DNA from: Chionis minor | Lineage: Eukaryota; Chordata; Aves; Charadriiformes; Chionididae | Assembly: GCA_013398295.1 (NCBI GenBank) | Contig: VZSF01003152.1 | Span: 1,128,975-1,192,974 of the forward strand | Direction of reading: 5' to 3' | DNA: 64,000 nt | Shown: positions 15,070 through 27,100 of the stretch, in pieces | Layout: the number at the start of each line of letters is the position of its first letter | Numbering within the stretch: position 1 is the stretch's first letter | Made by a program: the position numbers and the translations under genes | Notes under the pieces: model-generated | Databases searched by the model: none | What the model was told of the DNA's origin: nothing | Seen by the model: the letters and a program-made list of their open reading frames with translations, nothing else

Positions 15070-15191
15070 GGACATGGTGCTGAGGGACATGTGTTGTCTC
15101 GATGGAGAATGGCTGGACTGTCCGTGGCTGGATTCGATGATCCTAAAGGTCCCTTCCAAACTAGGTGATTCTATGGTTCTGTAACTCTATG
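15070..15191 (+). mobile_element. CR1 LINE 3' tail, plus strand
   Basis: Only about 120 bases remain, including GATCCTAAAGGTCCCTTCC and degenerate ATTCTATGG/AACTCTATGA tail units. Confidence 0.88.
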
Positions 15192-15639
15192 ACTTTCTCT
15201 CTCTAACGAGTGTTTTGCTGAGAGATTATTGCTCTGCACTGTGTGACAGGGGAGAGACAACCGAGTCGATTAAGTGACAAGCAAATTCCTAACAAATAAA
15301 TGGGAACAAGCCTATGTGGGCTGTGCTGTCAGCAGCACACTGGGAGGAGATCAGGCTCGGCTCCCACTGCAGAGATTTCATGAGAAGTGATAATTTTAAA
15401 CTCTTGCAGTGTCTAGCAGCAGTGATTATATTTCACACCTCAGATGAATAGATAAGATTCTCCAGTATCTTACAGCGTCTCTGACAGGGGGAGCACAGAG
15501 CCGTGCATTCAACTGGGACAGGATGCACGGGTCACCAGCAGAGAAAATATTGTATAAGGTTAGAATGGCAGGCAGATGCTGAAATGTCCCCAACTTTTAC
15601 GTATTTTTCTAACCAGTTCTGAGCTGGGGAAGAAATGAC

Positions 15640-15665
15640 TTTTTTTTTTTTTTTTTTTTTTTTTT
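15640..15665. repeat. Poly(T) run, 26 bases
   Basis: This is an uninterrupted T run. No retroposed gene or SINE is visible on either side. Confidence 0.9.
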
Positions 15666-18600
15666 ATAAAATCAATCATTTGAAACAATGAGCTGGAAAG
15701 CTTCCAAAATCAAAGCAGCTCAAGTCAGGCTTCTACCTATGTTCTACCGAGAGCGTTCTGCTGCCAGGTGGACTTTACAGCCCTTTGAGAAGTACCTCCG
15801 CCGGCCAGCTGGCAGCAGGGCTGAGGTCTCCGTCCTTCCTTCCTTCCTTGCAGAGGCTGCACTGCTGCTTTCGGCAGCGGTGCCTGTGCTGCTTCCAGGC
15901 TTGCCGCCACCAACAGCGGAGAGTTTGTGCCAGGCCCAGAATTTCTTGCATTTGGTCTCGTACCCACTTCCCGGCAGATGTCTCGGTGCACATACAGTGG
16001 GCAAAGCTTTATAGGTGGTACCAGGGGTATCAGTGCAAGAACACTTAATTTACGCATCCAAAAGGAGAGCATCAGGACCTTAGCGGAGTCACATAATTGG
16101 ACAGTTTCCGAGTCTGACGCCTCTTACCCGTTTACTGCAAATGACTTCAGCAGCCAGGCATTAAATCATTTCAGAAAACGCGTGGAAATATTAAGTAACA
16201 AAAAAAAAAATTCCACCTCATCTTTCCATTCAGTCAGATATACATATATAAACATATTTTCGGCCGAAAAAACACCCAAACAACAAGGAGTTAAAACGTC
16301 ATTTGTACCTTTGCGGTCCTGGTAAAAGTCCCCCGTCCTTTCTTTGGCGCTCTCGGTTACAAGTTCACAGAGAACAGGTACAGGGGCTGAAGCTTAATCA
16401 GGAAATAAAAAATTAGGTAGAGGGGAAATTCAACAAACAATGCATAATTGTTGTTCTGAGGTTAGGTTCATCTCCGAGCCTTGGAACCGCTTCCCAGCAC
16501 ATCGCACTATTGTGACCTTCAAGATAACCGCACGAGAAAGGGCTTTTCAGCACTCTGAATCCTGAAATGACTGACTCTGCTTACTCAGGCAGCATCCTCC
16601 TGGGCAAATTACTCACTTTGTCACTCGTTTTGGTTTCTTTGCTTTCTTGTTCTCTCTGCAGCGTAACACTGGAAGGCACCTCTGGGTCAGGCCCTGTCGT
16701 ATCTTCATCACCATCACGCCGTTCTCTGCTCAAAGGGCATGTTAGTCACTTGGGTACAGAAAGGATTAAGCCCAAGACTCTGCAGGACATTTTTGTGCAT
16801 CCCGGTCTGTGTTAGCTCATAGAGGGGATTTCTGTAAAGACGCTATATTTTCCCAGCTATCCTTAGCAACCCGTACCATTCAGCTTTTCCCAGAAATCCA
16901 TCTGAACAGAGAAATACTTACAGGCCTTGTGATAATTGCTAATAAATTTGCCTTTTCCACATGTTTGTAAAGTATGAATCTCTCCGACGCGGAAAAGGAA
17001 GACCAGGGTTTAGTGGCAGGGGTGTGGGGTCCAAGAGCATAAATGAGACTTTTACCGGACATCCAACCCAGCCCACCTTTGGCATTGACCAAAAAACCAT
17101 TGCATGGATCTCATCTTGGACCCTCCAGGACACTGCAGGAAGGCTCCCTCAATGCAGCCTGAAGTGAGCTCCCAGCTGTTGGACACATCTGGATTTTGAC
17201 ATGAAGTTGCCCTCATGCCACTGGGAGCTCCGGAGCTTCAGGACATGGACAACTTCCGCCTGCCAGGAACAAAGAAGACAACTCCTGCCACTGAGCTCCC
17301 TCACCGCAGGAGCCTCCAGTGTCATCCCTTGCTCTGCTGGCCCTTCCCTAGAGCCCTTCTCCTGACACCTCCCTTCCACGTGGCCACGATTCAGCCCAGG
17401 TATGCTTCCAGCAGGCACTTTTTTCCCAGGAAGGTGAAAAATAGCTTCCAATCAACCAGCCGTGATGGCTTCAGTAAATGATTCCTATCCCTTCAAAAAC
17501 AGCAGGCCTGAACCTTTTCTTTGGGTTCTTGTTTTCCCTCCTGTCACTGCTCTGCCTTGACTGAGACTTCTGCTGGAAGGGTTTCAAAAAGGTTAAAAAG
17601 CACTTTTGAAGATCTGTCCAAAAAGTTTTCCCGCAGGTGCCCCATGGTAACCTCTCAGCAAAATTGTGTACAAACCTTTAGTTAATTTATGCTGTCCTTG
17701 AGCCAGCACTGCAGTGAGTGTCCTTCAACCCTCAGTTTTCCTCTCACTCAATTTTTAAGCTCTTAAAGAATTGTCTGAATTCAGCACTGAGGCCGAGAGA
17801 GACCTGTCTCCCAAAACAGCATCTCTGGGGGAATGCATCCCCTGATGAGCTTCGCAGACCCTCCTCCACCAGCCGTCCCCACTCCTCTGCCCACGGAGGG
17901 CTGCAGCTCCTGCCTCACATCTGGGCAGAGAGGTCAGCTCAGCCCCCCATGGAGGGAAATACCTGTTTCCTAAGAGGTATTTCAGCTCCATGCCCAGTCC
18001 ATGTTATCACCACGCTGGCACTAATATCACACAAAAACCCAATTAACTCTCACCAGACAGCTTGAATCTACCTTGAACCTTGAAATTCCTGAAGCGTCCC
18101 TCATAGCCAGGGATGCTGCAGGTGGGAACTCGCACAAAATCTGACCATTCAAACTCAGCAGCAGCCACAGAAACCTTGTACTTTCTTCTCTCCTTTCCAG
18201 TAACACAGTTTTGCAAGTAGGAAGGGCTGGTCAGGACAATCTAGCCGGTTTACCTCATCAGCCACAAGATTTTCCTAATTTTGTTGAGATTTGGAACTAC
18301 CCCAGGAAAGCTGATGTACTTTTTTGCTTGGCTGTGTGTGCTGGCTCAGATTCTCTAATCAACTGCCTGCTTTAACATGAGCCAGAAGTGTCTGAATGTT
18401 TGCACAGGAGACACCTGAAAGGTTGACACACAAACAATTACGAATCCCAGCTGCGAGATATAAATCACACCTGTGTGCTTTGTTACTTGACAGTGGCAAC
18501 TCTATTCATCAGCAGATCGATTATGCTAATAATGCCCCTAAATAACTTTCCCATTTATTATAATTAGAAATAGGTGTGAATCTGACTCGTCTAACGTGTT

Positions 18601-19216
18601 GATGTGCAAAACCGTTAATCCAGTATGAACCTGAGTGGAGTTCTTAAACCTGATTTTTAACCTCTAGCTGGTATAAATCAGGAATAATCCCCTCATAATT
18701 CCACCCAAGAAAATGGAACATTTTTTTCCTCCATTTGCCTTTGTTGTTCTGCATCTGTTGTAAGTTTTGAGAAACTTTATGACTGTCCTTCCTTTCCTGT
18801 CTGTTTTGGTCTTTTCTCCACCCCTGAATACTGCCATGTCATGGGGACCCACATTAACATCCAGGCACCACTTGTTTGCCCGCAGGAGACCTGCTGTTTG
18901 AAAAGCACAGTTGGTCTAAAACACTACATTTCACTGAGGACCGGGACTGAACTCCTGCTTATGTCACTGATCTCCTCCTTGAACACAAACCCACTCGCTC
19001 TTGGCACGTCTCGCTCTACATGCAGCTGTGAGAACAAGAGGACGCATTTTTCTTCGTGCTGGTGGTTCACATGGGATTCACATGCCCTCTTGGGGCAGGG
19101 TCCTCCACCTGCTGGCAGGGCACCATGGACTCATCCAACACAGCTGGCAACCTGTGTGTCTGCAACAGGTGGTGAACGGTGGTGAATGTTCTGGTGAACG
19201 TTGTGGTGAACGTTGT

Positions 19217-19793
19217 TAAATCCAGTTGGCAGCGGGTCTCAAGCGGTGTTCATCAGGGTTCAGTTTTGAGACCAGTCTTGTTTAATATCTTTATTGATGA
19301 TCTGGAAGAGGGAATTGAGTGCACCCTCAGTAAGCTTACCCCAAAGTAAGCAGGAGTGTTGATCTGCTTGAGGGTGGCAAGGCTCTGCAGAGGGATCTGG
19401 ACCGGCTGGATCCATGGGCTGAGGCCAATGGGATGAGGTTTAACAAGGCCATGTGCCGGGTCCTGCACTTGGGTCACAACAACCCTAGGCAGCGCTGCAG
19501 GCTTGGGGAAGAGCGGCTGGAAACTGCCTGGCAGAAAAGGATCTGGGGGTCCTGGTGGCCAGTTGGCTGAACATGAGCCAGCAGTGTGCCCAGGTGGCCA
19601 AGAAGGCCAATGGCATCTTGGCCTGTATCAGGAATAGTGTGACCAGCAGGAGCAGGGCAGTGATTGCGCCCCTGTACTCAGCACTGGTGAGGCCACAACT
19701 TGAGTCCTGTGTTCAGTTTTGGGCACCGCAGTACAGGAGGGACAATGAGGTTTTGGAGTGTGTCCAGAGAAGGGCAACAAAGCTGGAGGACTG
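19217..19793 (+). mobile_element. CR1 LINE internal fragment, plus strand
   Basis: It carries ORF2 3' sequence translating to fragments such as [18 protein letters not shown] and [19 protein letters not shown]. The typical 3' tail is missing, so both ends are truncated. Stops and frameshifts show that it is dead. Confidence 0.9.
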
Positions 19794-22700
19794 ATTTCTC
19801 TCCTCATCCCTGCTCTCAGTCAGGAAATAAATATCACCAGCACCACCAGGCAGCCCTGATGCTAAAATTCGAAGCTAACCCTCTGGGACGGAGGGAAGTC
19901 TCTGCCCTTAACCGTACCCCTGCAGGTGCACATCTGGCCGCTTCGCTGCGAATGATTTTCTGCAGCTTCTGTAAGGTGACTTGCAGAGGTTCCATAGGAT
20001 CCGCTGACACCCCGTGCCGGCGCTATTTAGCGTGACACTTTTGCACAGAGCTCACATCCCATTCTCCCACTGCACTCACAAGACTTGCCTTTTCCTGGCA
20101 TCCCCTCTACCTCTTTTCCTTTCCCAAACAGGCTGGTTTTTTGCATTCCCAGCACCTCTGGACAAGTGCTATAGACTTATGAGAGCAGGGGTTTTTTTCT
20201 TCTCTTCCTCCAGCTGCCTGACAGTGCAGCCTTATCAGCGCTGTCTCACCATGGTCCTGACCTGCAGGATACACCCGAACACGGGTGCGTCAGCAACACT
20301 CGGTGCGTTAAGGACAAGGCTGGTAATAGATCGCTCATGGGCTAAACACACAGAGTTGCTTTTATCACCCGTTTCCTACAGATAAGGACCTGAAACACAG
20401 ATAAACCTGGCGTGCGCTGGAAGTCCCACGTGCACCACCCGCCACCACACGCGCGGCTCGCTCCGCTTGAGGAGTGGCACCCGCACGGCAACTTTTACTG
20501 GTTTAAAAGCATCTGTAGGGCTCGCTGGGAGCATCCCTGAGCGTTCCGCCCAGCGAAGCGTCGCCGATCCCTGCAGGCACATTTCTTCTCCTGTTGCCTC
20601 TCAGGGCCAAAGCCTGCGGGGGAAAAAAAATGTTCAAAAGGGATGGCTTTGCCTTTGGAATGCTGAAAGAAGGGCGCCTCGTCTCCGAGGCAGGGCGTGC
20701 AGCGTGCTAACATGAGCGGACCCGGAACAGACCTCCGCTCCCGCAGCACTTGTTTCACCTTCAGCCTTTTCCCTTGGCTGCGTCGTTAACCTGGGGTTTC
20801 CGCTAAGGCACAGAGCTATATGAAACCCAGCTTGTTTGCTTTTCAACTTAATAAATAAACCTCATTTCCCAGATTGCCATTTCGATGAGCCAAGTGGAAG
20901 CTGCTGTTTGAACAGTAAGGTGCTTATCTGAAAACGTAAAGCCCTGGAATAAGCTATTCCAGAGTGGTGAGCTCAGATCCGGTAGCCCGGGCTATTTTTA
21001 TGTCTCTGTTTTATTTAATGCAGCTAAATTTTGATGCTAGCCCAGGAACTCAGCGCTGGATCCGGGATATAAATAGAAATGAGTCTAGCAGGCTGCACAA
21101 ATAAACCAGTTTGAGGTGCCTGGTTCCAGCCTATCTGCCTACAGCCCTCGCTCTTGGCTCCCGGACAAGCAGCCTGTTGGGAGGAAGGACCCAAATGTCA
21201 TGGCTAATGTGACCATCCGCTCTACGGCTTGGCTTTGCTCCCCGTAAGCAAACCGGCTATCACGAGGTCACCAGTTTATAAGGAAAAAAATGTCCTACTC
21301 AGACCAAAAAGATGCTTGGAAACTCATCCCCACACAGCTCGGCACCCTCTTTGAAAAGAAAAGCCCTATGCTTATGCCAAATTCTGCACCATTTCTGCTG
21401 CAAGCTTCTTTGGTTTCCCGGTATCCCAATGAGAGGGACTAGACACCTCTGGGTGCTAAAACTCCCTGTGACTCCCAGGCCAGGGATACACACAGAAAAA
21501 GATGGTGGGAAGAAATAAAATGCAACAGCTAACGCCAAGCATAGGGAAGAAAACATCATATGAGCCCCATGCCAACGGGTACAAGAGAATTGCCCAATTT
21601 CATCAGCTACTCGCAAGGCCTGGCTATTTCAGTAAGCATGGCTGCTCAGAGGGTTTGTTTCCCTTTCCCAAAATTAGAGTAGAGAAGGACGCTGCCAGCT
21701 GGCAACAAGGGAATAGTCTCCACAGGGCTACACCCACCAGCATCCCCCTCCAAAAAAGCTGTTTGCTGGAGCACACCATGGGATCCCACCACATCCTGCA
21801 CGCGCTGGGCATGTCTCACCGGCGGCGGGCGCGCACATCCGCACCGGCCCTCGCTTCCCCGGAGCCCCCAGCCTGCCCCACCAAGGGGCTGTCGGCTGGG
21901 TTTGTACCAACCCTGGCTGGGTCGCCTCCTCCAGCTGCACCAGGATTGAGGTCTAGGGATGAAAGCAGCTCTGCTCCCTGCAGAATCCATGGCTAGTTTG
22001 GTTTTACTCCTGGAACAAATTATTTGTGCTCGCCAAGGACCAGCCTCTCCCTGTTCTTTCTTTGAACTGGTGTCTCCCAGCCCAGCCGTGATTAGATTTC
22101 AGTGCAGAGTGGTTAAAAAAGGGCTCACTGCCTTAAATGCTTTGCAGGTGGGATGGGGGGGGGGACCGCAGTGTGCGTACTTCTACTTCAGAAACAGCAA
22201 ATGGAGAAGAAGGAACTGTAGCCGTGTCCTTGCGATCGCCATGGGCAGAATACCAAAGCCCCCAGCTCCCACACAGTCCCAAAACACAGGGAGGGTTTTC
22301 CAGGCGACCAGCTGCCAGGCATGGAGAAAGCCCGTGAGAAAGCCTGGATGGAGCCCAAATTGCCCAAACTCAAGCAGCCCCAGGACTCTGCCCTCCCTGA
22401 TATCAGCGGCCTCAGATCTGCAGAGAGAAACCTCACTGCAGGGTTCTCTCTGCCTTTCAAGCAGGTTGCCGTAGCTTCTTGCCACAGTAATTTGTAATAA
22501 AGATTTTCAATACTATCTAGGAGTTAATGCAGCCCCGTCTCTAGTGCCAACAGACGTGGTACAGCAGCGCTGCTGGAATGGATTATGTACAGGGCTTTTT
22601 ACCAGCAGAAATACGGATTAATGCAAATTTATAAAACCCCTCTATCTAGCAGCCTATCACAGGAAATGAATTGCAAAGCATCCTCCAGGAAAATACAGTG

Positions 22701-24674
22701 TTGGCAAAATTAATCAGAACAACATTTAATCTCCTTGGTACTTTGTCATTTTTTGTATCCCATTTCTCAATTTTTTTTTTGTTTTGTTTTTTGTTGAGTT
22801 CTCACAAAAGAAGAATGAGAACAGTAACAGCGTAAGGTGGACAAGGGAGAATATGAGCTAGCTGGGGCTATTTCTATGAACAACTGTAGTAATGGGCTTA
22901 AGCATATGGTGAAAGGAGATGAGACCGTTCTTAATAGGTATATGTTTAATAATCCAAAGTCTGGAAGGATATGATTAATTGCTTTTGTAGGGAATTTTTT
23001 ATTAAGATTTATACCAAGGAGGAAATAGCATTTTCCTGGAATCAATGCATCTTTACAAGTATGTTAAAAAAAAAAGAAAGCAATTAATAATTTTTTGAGA
23101 CCTCTCATTTGACAAAACCTTTAACAGCCCAAGCCACATCAGCCATTTAACTGCCAGCTGTGCCCTCTTTCCCTCTCCCATCTGAGTCCTGCCGTACCCG
23201 CTGCCTCTCGCGTGCACCCGGGACCCGGGCAGGGTGTTGCAGCGATGCGCGGGGAGCAGCAGCAGCACCCCAGGGACTCCGAGACCCCGGTGTGATGCCT
23301 GCACGTGGCATCCCGGCACAGGCAGGGACGCAGACCCGCAGCAGGGTCCGTGCCGTAGGGCAGTGCGAGGCCGCGTCCCTGGGAGCAAGCTGCTCCTTCT
23401 ACAAGTGCCCTGGGCGAGAGCCACGACGTGCCGCGGTTTTTCATTCCATCAGTTTCCTCCAGCCTCTCACACAGGGGGAGCTTTGCCCAAGGAAAATAAA
23501 GCATGGTCCCTGCCCAGGAAAATACCATAGCTAATCAGACATCGAGGAAATAGAGAAACGAAGGCGCTTGCGTAAGAGCGGAGCGAGGGCAGATCCAGAA
23601 GCGGAGCTGGTAACTCCTGCCCTCCCCGGGCACCCGACTCTTGTGCCCATTTAGGAAACCTCCCACACGATTTGTCACATCCTCCGTGTCTGGTTTGTCT
23701 GACGGTGACGGAGAAGAGCGAGGATTAAAACGGCAGGTTGGCTCTGCGGGGGTGCTGCGGGGCTCCATGCGGAAGAGCTCAGCAGGGTTGGCAGGTCGGC
23801 TCCAGGTTACCTGCACCAACTTGTGCATCACCAGAATGTGCCAGGTGGCAGATGCCTTTTGGCATTTCTTTACCCCAGGAGACATCATCTATCCCTTACA
23901 GGCGTGACTCCTGAAGATCTTTTATGCCCCAAGTCCCTCGCTCCTGTCTAGGGAAGCTGGTCCTGGAGAAATTATCTTCGACATGGGGATGTGAGAGGGG
24001 ATCTCTTTGCTTGGGAGGCTGAACGTGCAGGCAGCAAGAGGAGCGATCCCGTGACAATAAAGCACAGACCTGGGACACTCCAAGCGCAGCCCAGCCTCAA
24101 ACAGGACAGCACAGGCACACCTACACCACACAGACCTCAGTCTTTTCTCTCATCTTGCCACGGTTTACTCCAGCAGTGAGATTTCGACCGTATCCACCAG
24201 ACTGTCTGCTAGATCAGACCTACGGAAAGAGCATCTGCTGTGCAGTGTGGGAATCTCTGCTTGATTGCTTCTCGTTACCCCTCAATAGCTATTAATCCAT
24301 TTTTCCTAGGCACGCTTTACTCGGGGACACCGGGGTTAGATTTCAGGATCAGGCAGAAAGTCCCGGCTCTGTCACCCCAGCACAGAAACTGCTGCAGAGA
24401 CGGGACAGGCACCTGCAAAGGAGCTTTTCCTGCCGTGCAACAGGGAGAGCAGGAGCAGCCTCCAGCTGGCCCACGCACCAGCAGCTTTGACTCAGCGATG
24501 TGGAGCAGCAGCGCTGCGTCCCCTGTGCTCGGGACCAAGCATGACCAATGCATGCCTTGGGGTCTCACTCAATCCCGATTTCCTGCACGGGCTTGGTTAA
24601 GCAGAGCATGAGTCTTGCTCAGCCCAACCTTTCTCATGTAGGAACAAAAGGTCCTGTTTTCTCGGGCATGGGGT

Positions 24675-24801
24675 CGAGGCCAGATTGGATGAGGCTTGGA
24701 GCAACCTGGTCCAGTGGGAGGTGTCCTTGCCCAGGGCAGGGGGTGGAACAGGGTGATCTTTAAGGTCCCTTCCAACCTAAACCATTCCGCCATTCTATGA
24801 T
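24675..24801 (+). mobile_element. CR1 LINE 3' tail, plus strand
   Basis: The fragment runs from GGATGAGGCTTGGAGCAACC to TAAGGTCCCTTCCAACC and ends in CCATTCTATGA. Confidence 0.93.
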
Positions 24802-26622
24802 CTCACACCACAAAGCTTCAGCTGAGACCAGCATCACAAGTCATTTTGACCACCCCTTTTGCAAGACCCATGGTCACCTCCACGAGCAGCATTGCACTCT
24901 TCGCACTTGCAAAGAGGCGAGTGACAGCACGGAGCAGGCAAGCGTCACGGCTCCTCTCCATGGCGGCGCTCGGCACCGTTGCTGCTTCTCTGCAGTCTAC
25001 CTAAAATCTCTGCAAACCCCCAAGAGTTGTGACTTTTGTAGTGAATTTTCAGCACTTCCCAATTCCGGTCAGGCAGAACATGTGACGAGGAGCAGCTTTC
25101 CTGCCGTCAGCCTTTTGGTTTCAGGCATCGCAGGATCCCCTGTGATGGGTACAACGGGGCTGAGGGCGCTCCCGTGCCCCAAGTACCCTCCGTGTTGCCA
25201 CGTGCTGAACACGCATCCAGGTGGGAGCAGCTTCTGCCCCATGGCTTTGTGGACCCACCTCCCACTGCCACGTCCCTGTGGGAAAAGGGATGCTGATTTA
25301 GCCAACCTAATTTAGAAAGTGGTTTAATTGACTTAACCTCCCTGTGCTAAGGCTAATGAGAGACTTGCAGGCAGCTTGACTTAGAGGGGTTAGTCAGGCC
25401 TTTGTTTGGGATTTTCAAAACCTCACAACCCACAACATGAGTCGCACTGGAAGTCTGTGAGGTGGTTCTGAAAATCCCACTGTCCGTCCGCTCTGAGATT
25501 TCAGTATCGCAGAAGCTTTGGCTGGCTTGGCTCTTCACAAAGGCATCAATTTCACCCTCTAATAAACAGAGAAAACTTGATTTCAGCCCCACTTACAGTG
25601 CTGTAAATCCAGGCTAACCTTATTAAAGTCAAGGGAGCTAACGCCGGAGACCTAAAACTGCTATGAGTAAAAGTCACATCAGGTCCATGCAGTCACCAGC
25701 CTGGCCTACAGCCACCCCGGGCTGATTTGTAAAGCAGCTCAGAGAAATTTTTCTATAAATGTTCCATTAATGTTAACAGCTAAATCCCTGAGCTGCTCTA
25801 AAAAACTCACCCCCGTCTAAGTTAGTAACAACTGTTCTTATTTAATTTGCTCCCAAAGCTGACAGACCACCGTTGCAAGCTGATGTAGTTCCCTTGAAGT
25901 CAATCACATTTATTACTGTCACTGGCAGGGGTACGGTTAGTACCCTGGCTAAAGACCAAGTTTTTGCACTATCCCTTTTCAAGGTACTGAACAAAATCTG
26001 ACCAGAAACCACAGAAAGCCTCAGTGCTGTGACTTCTCCCTCCATCTTTCATCTAAAATTCACCTAGTGGAAAACTCCCCCCGGGTATGAATTTTGGTGG
26101 AATATTTTCTTCTTCAGCAAATGAATTTGAGGCTTTCTAGTATTTTCCCACCACGAGAAAGAGATGTAAGTAAAACACACCCTGAAGCTGATGCATTGCT
26201 CCTTGCGTTATGCCCAGCGCGTCAGGTATGCTGGGCGATATTCACCAAACGATGCGGCTTATTAATAGGAAGAGAGGGGTCTTTTTTTTTTTTCCCATGA
26301 GCCAAAAGCAGCAATGGAACCAACAGCCAAGCACGGCCCTGGTCCATCCTGCACCTAATCAGCCCTTTGGCACCAATTTCCCCGCGATGGCGATGGAGGG
26401 AGCCCGGGGGCTCAGCGGTGCCAGGGCAGGGTGACGCAGTTCACCCCACACCGCTTAAACCTCCCCCAGGCCCTGACTAACCACGACCCAAACCTGGCTA
26501 ACACCCAAAGCGACAGTTTCATTCGGGTGAGGAGGAGGAATTAAATACCACTTCATGTAAATATTACCTGGCTATTTAAACACAACAGCCTGACCCAGAG
26601 GGAATACCAAACATCGGGTTAT

Positions 26623-26808
26623 CAAACATTGGAAGAGGCTGCCCAGGGCAGTGGTGGAGTCACCATCCCTGGAGGTCTTTCCCAGCCAGGCACACGTGGT
26701 GCTGAGGGACATGGGTTAGGGGTGGGTTTGGCAGTGTTGGGTTGATGGTTGGACTCAATGATCTTAAAGTTCTCTTCCAACCTAGGCAATTCTGTGTTTC
26801 TATATGAT
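26623..26808 (+). mobile_element. CR1 LINE 3' tail, plus strand
   Basis: It contains GAAGAGGCTGCCCAGGGCAG and GGTTGGACTCAATGATCTTA, then a degenerate TTCTGTG/TTCTATATGATC tail. Confidence 0.93.
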
Positions 26809-27079
26809 CACTTCTTACATTGGCAAGAACGCTTCAGCTTTTCTTATTTGCAGCCCAGAGGATCTTCATCTCCTGTCTCTTCTGCGCTGTGCCCTAACCA
26901 CCAGACTGCACAGCTTCAGACATAAAAATAACCCTGGAACTTCAAACGCTCAAAGGAGGAATGCAGCATTCGTTACTGCTACCCCTGATGGCTCCTGATG
27001 CAGCTTTCTCATTGTCCCAGCCTGAAAAAAAAGAAAATTAAAAAAAATAAAATATCTGTGGTCCAAACACATAACAACA

Positions 27080-27100
27080 CAGTGTCGTCAGGCGACACTG
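27080..27100. repeat. Inverted repeat, 8-bp arms
   Basis: CAGTGTCG and CGACACTG flank TCAGG. Confidence 0.55.

Larger units (their letters stand above)
15192..24674. other. Intergenic stretch, no gene recognised (apart from CR1 at 19217)
   Basis: An AT-rich, low-CpG block at about 18,360-18,660 contains ATTA-type motifs. Segments around 20,400-20,700 and 23,150-23,450 are GC- and CpG-richer than their surroundings but show no recognisable exon. Confidence 0.6.

Noticed and set aside
22562..22575. 14-bp perfect palindrome CAGCAGCGCTGCTG
   Set aside because: A short CAG/CTG palindrome of this size is expected by chance in 64 kb.
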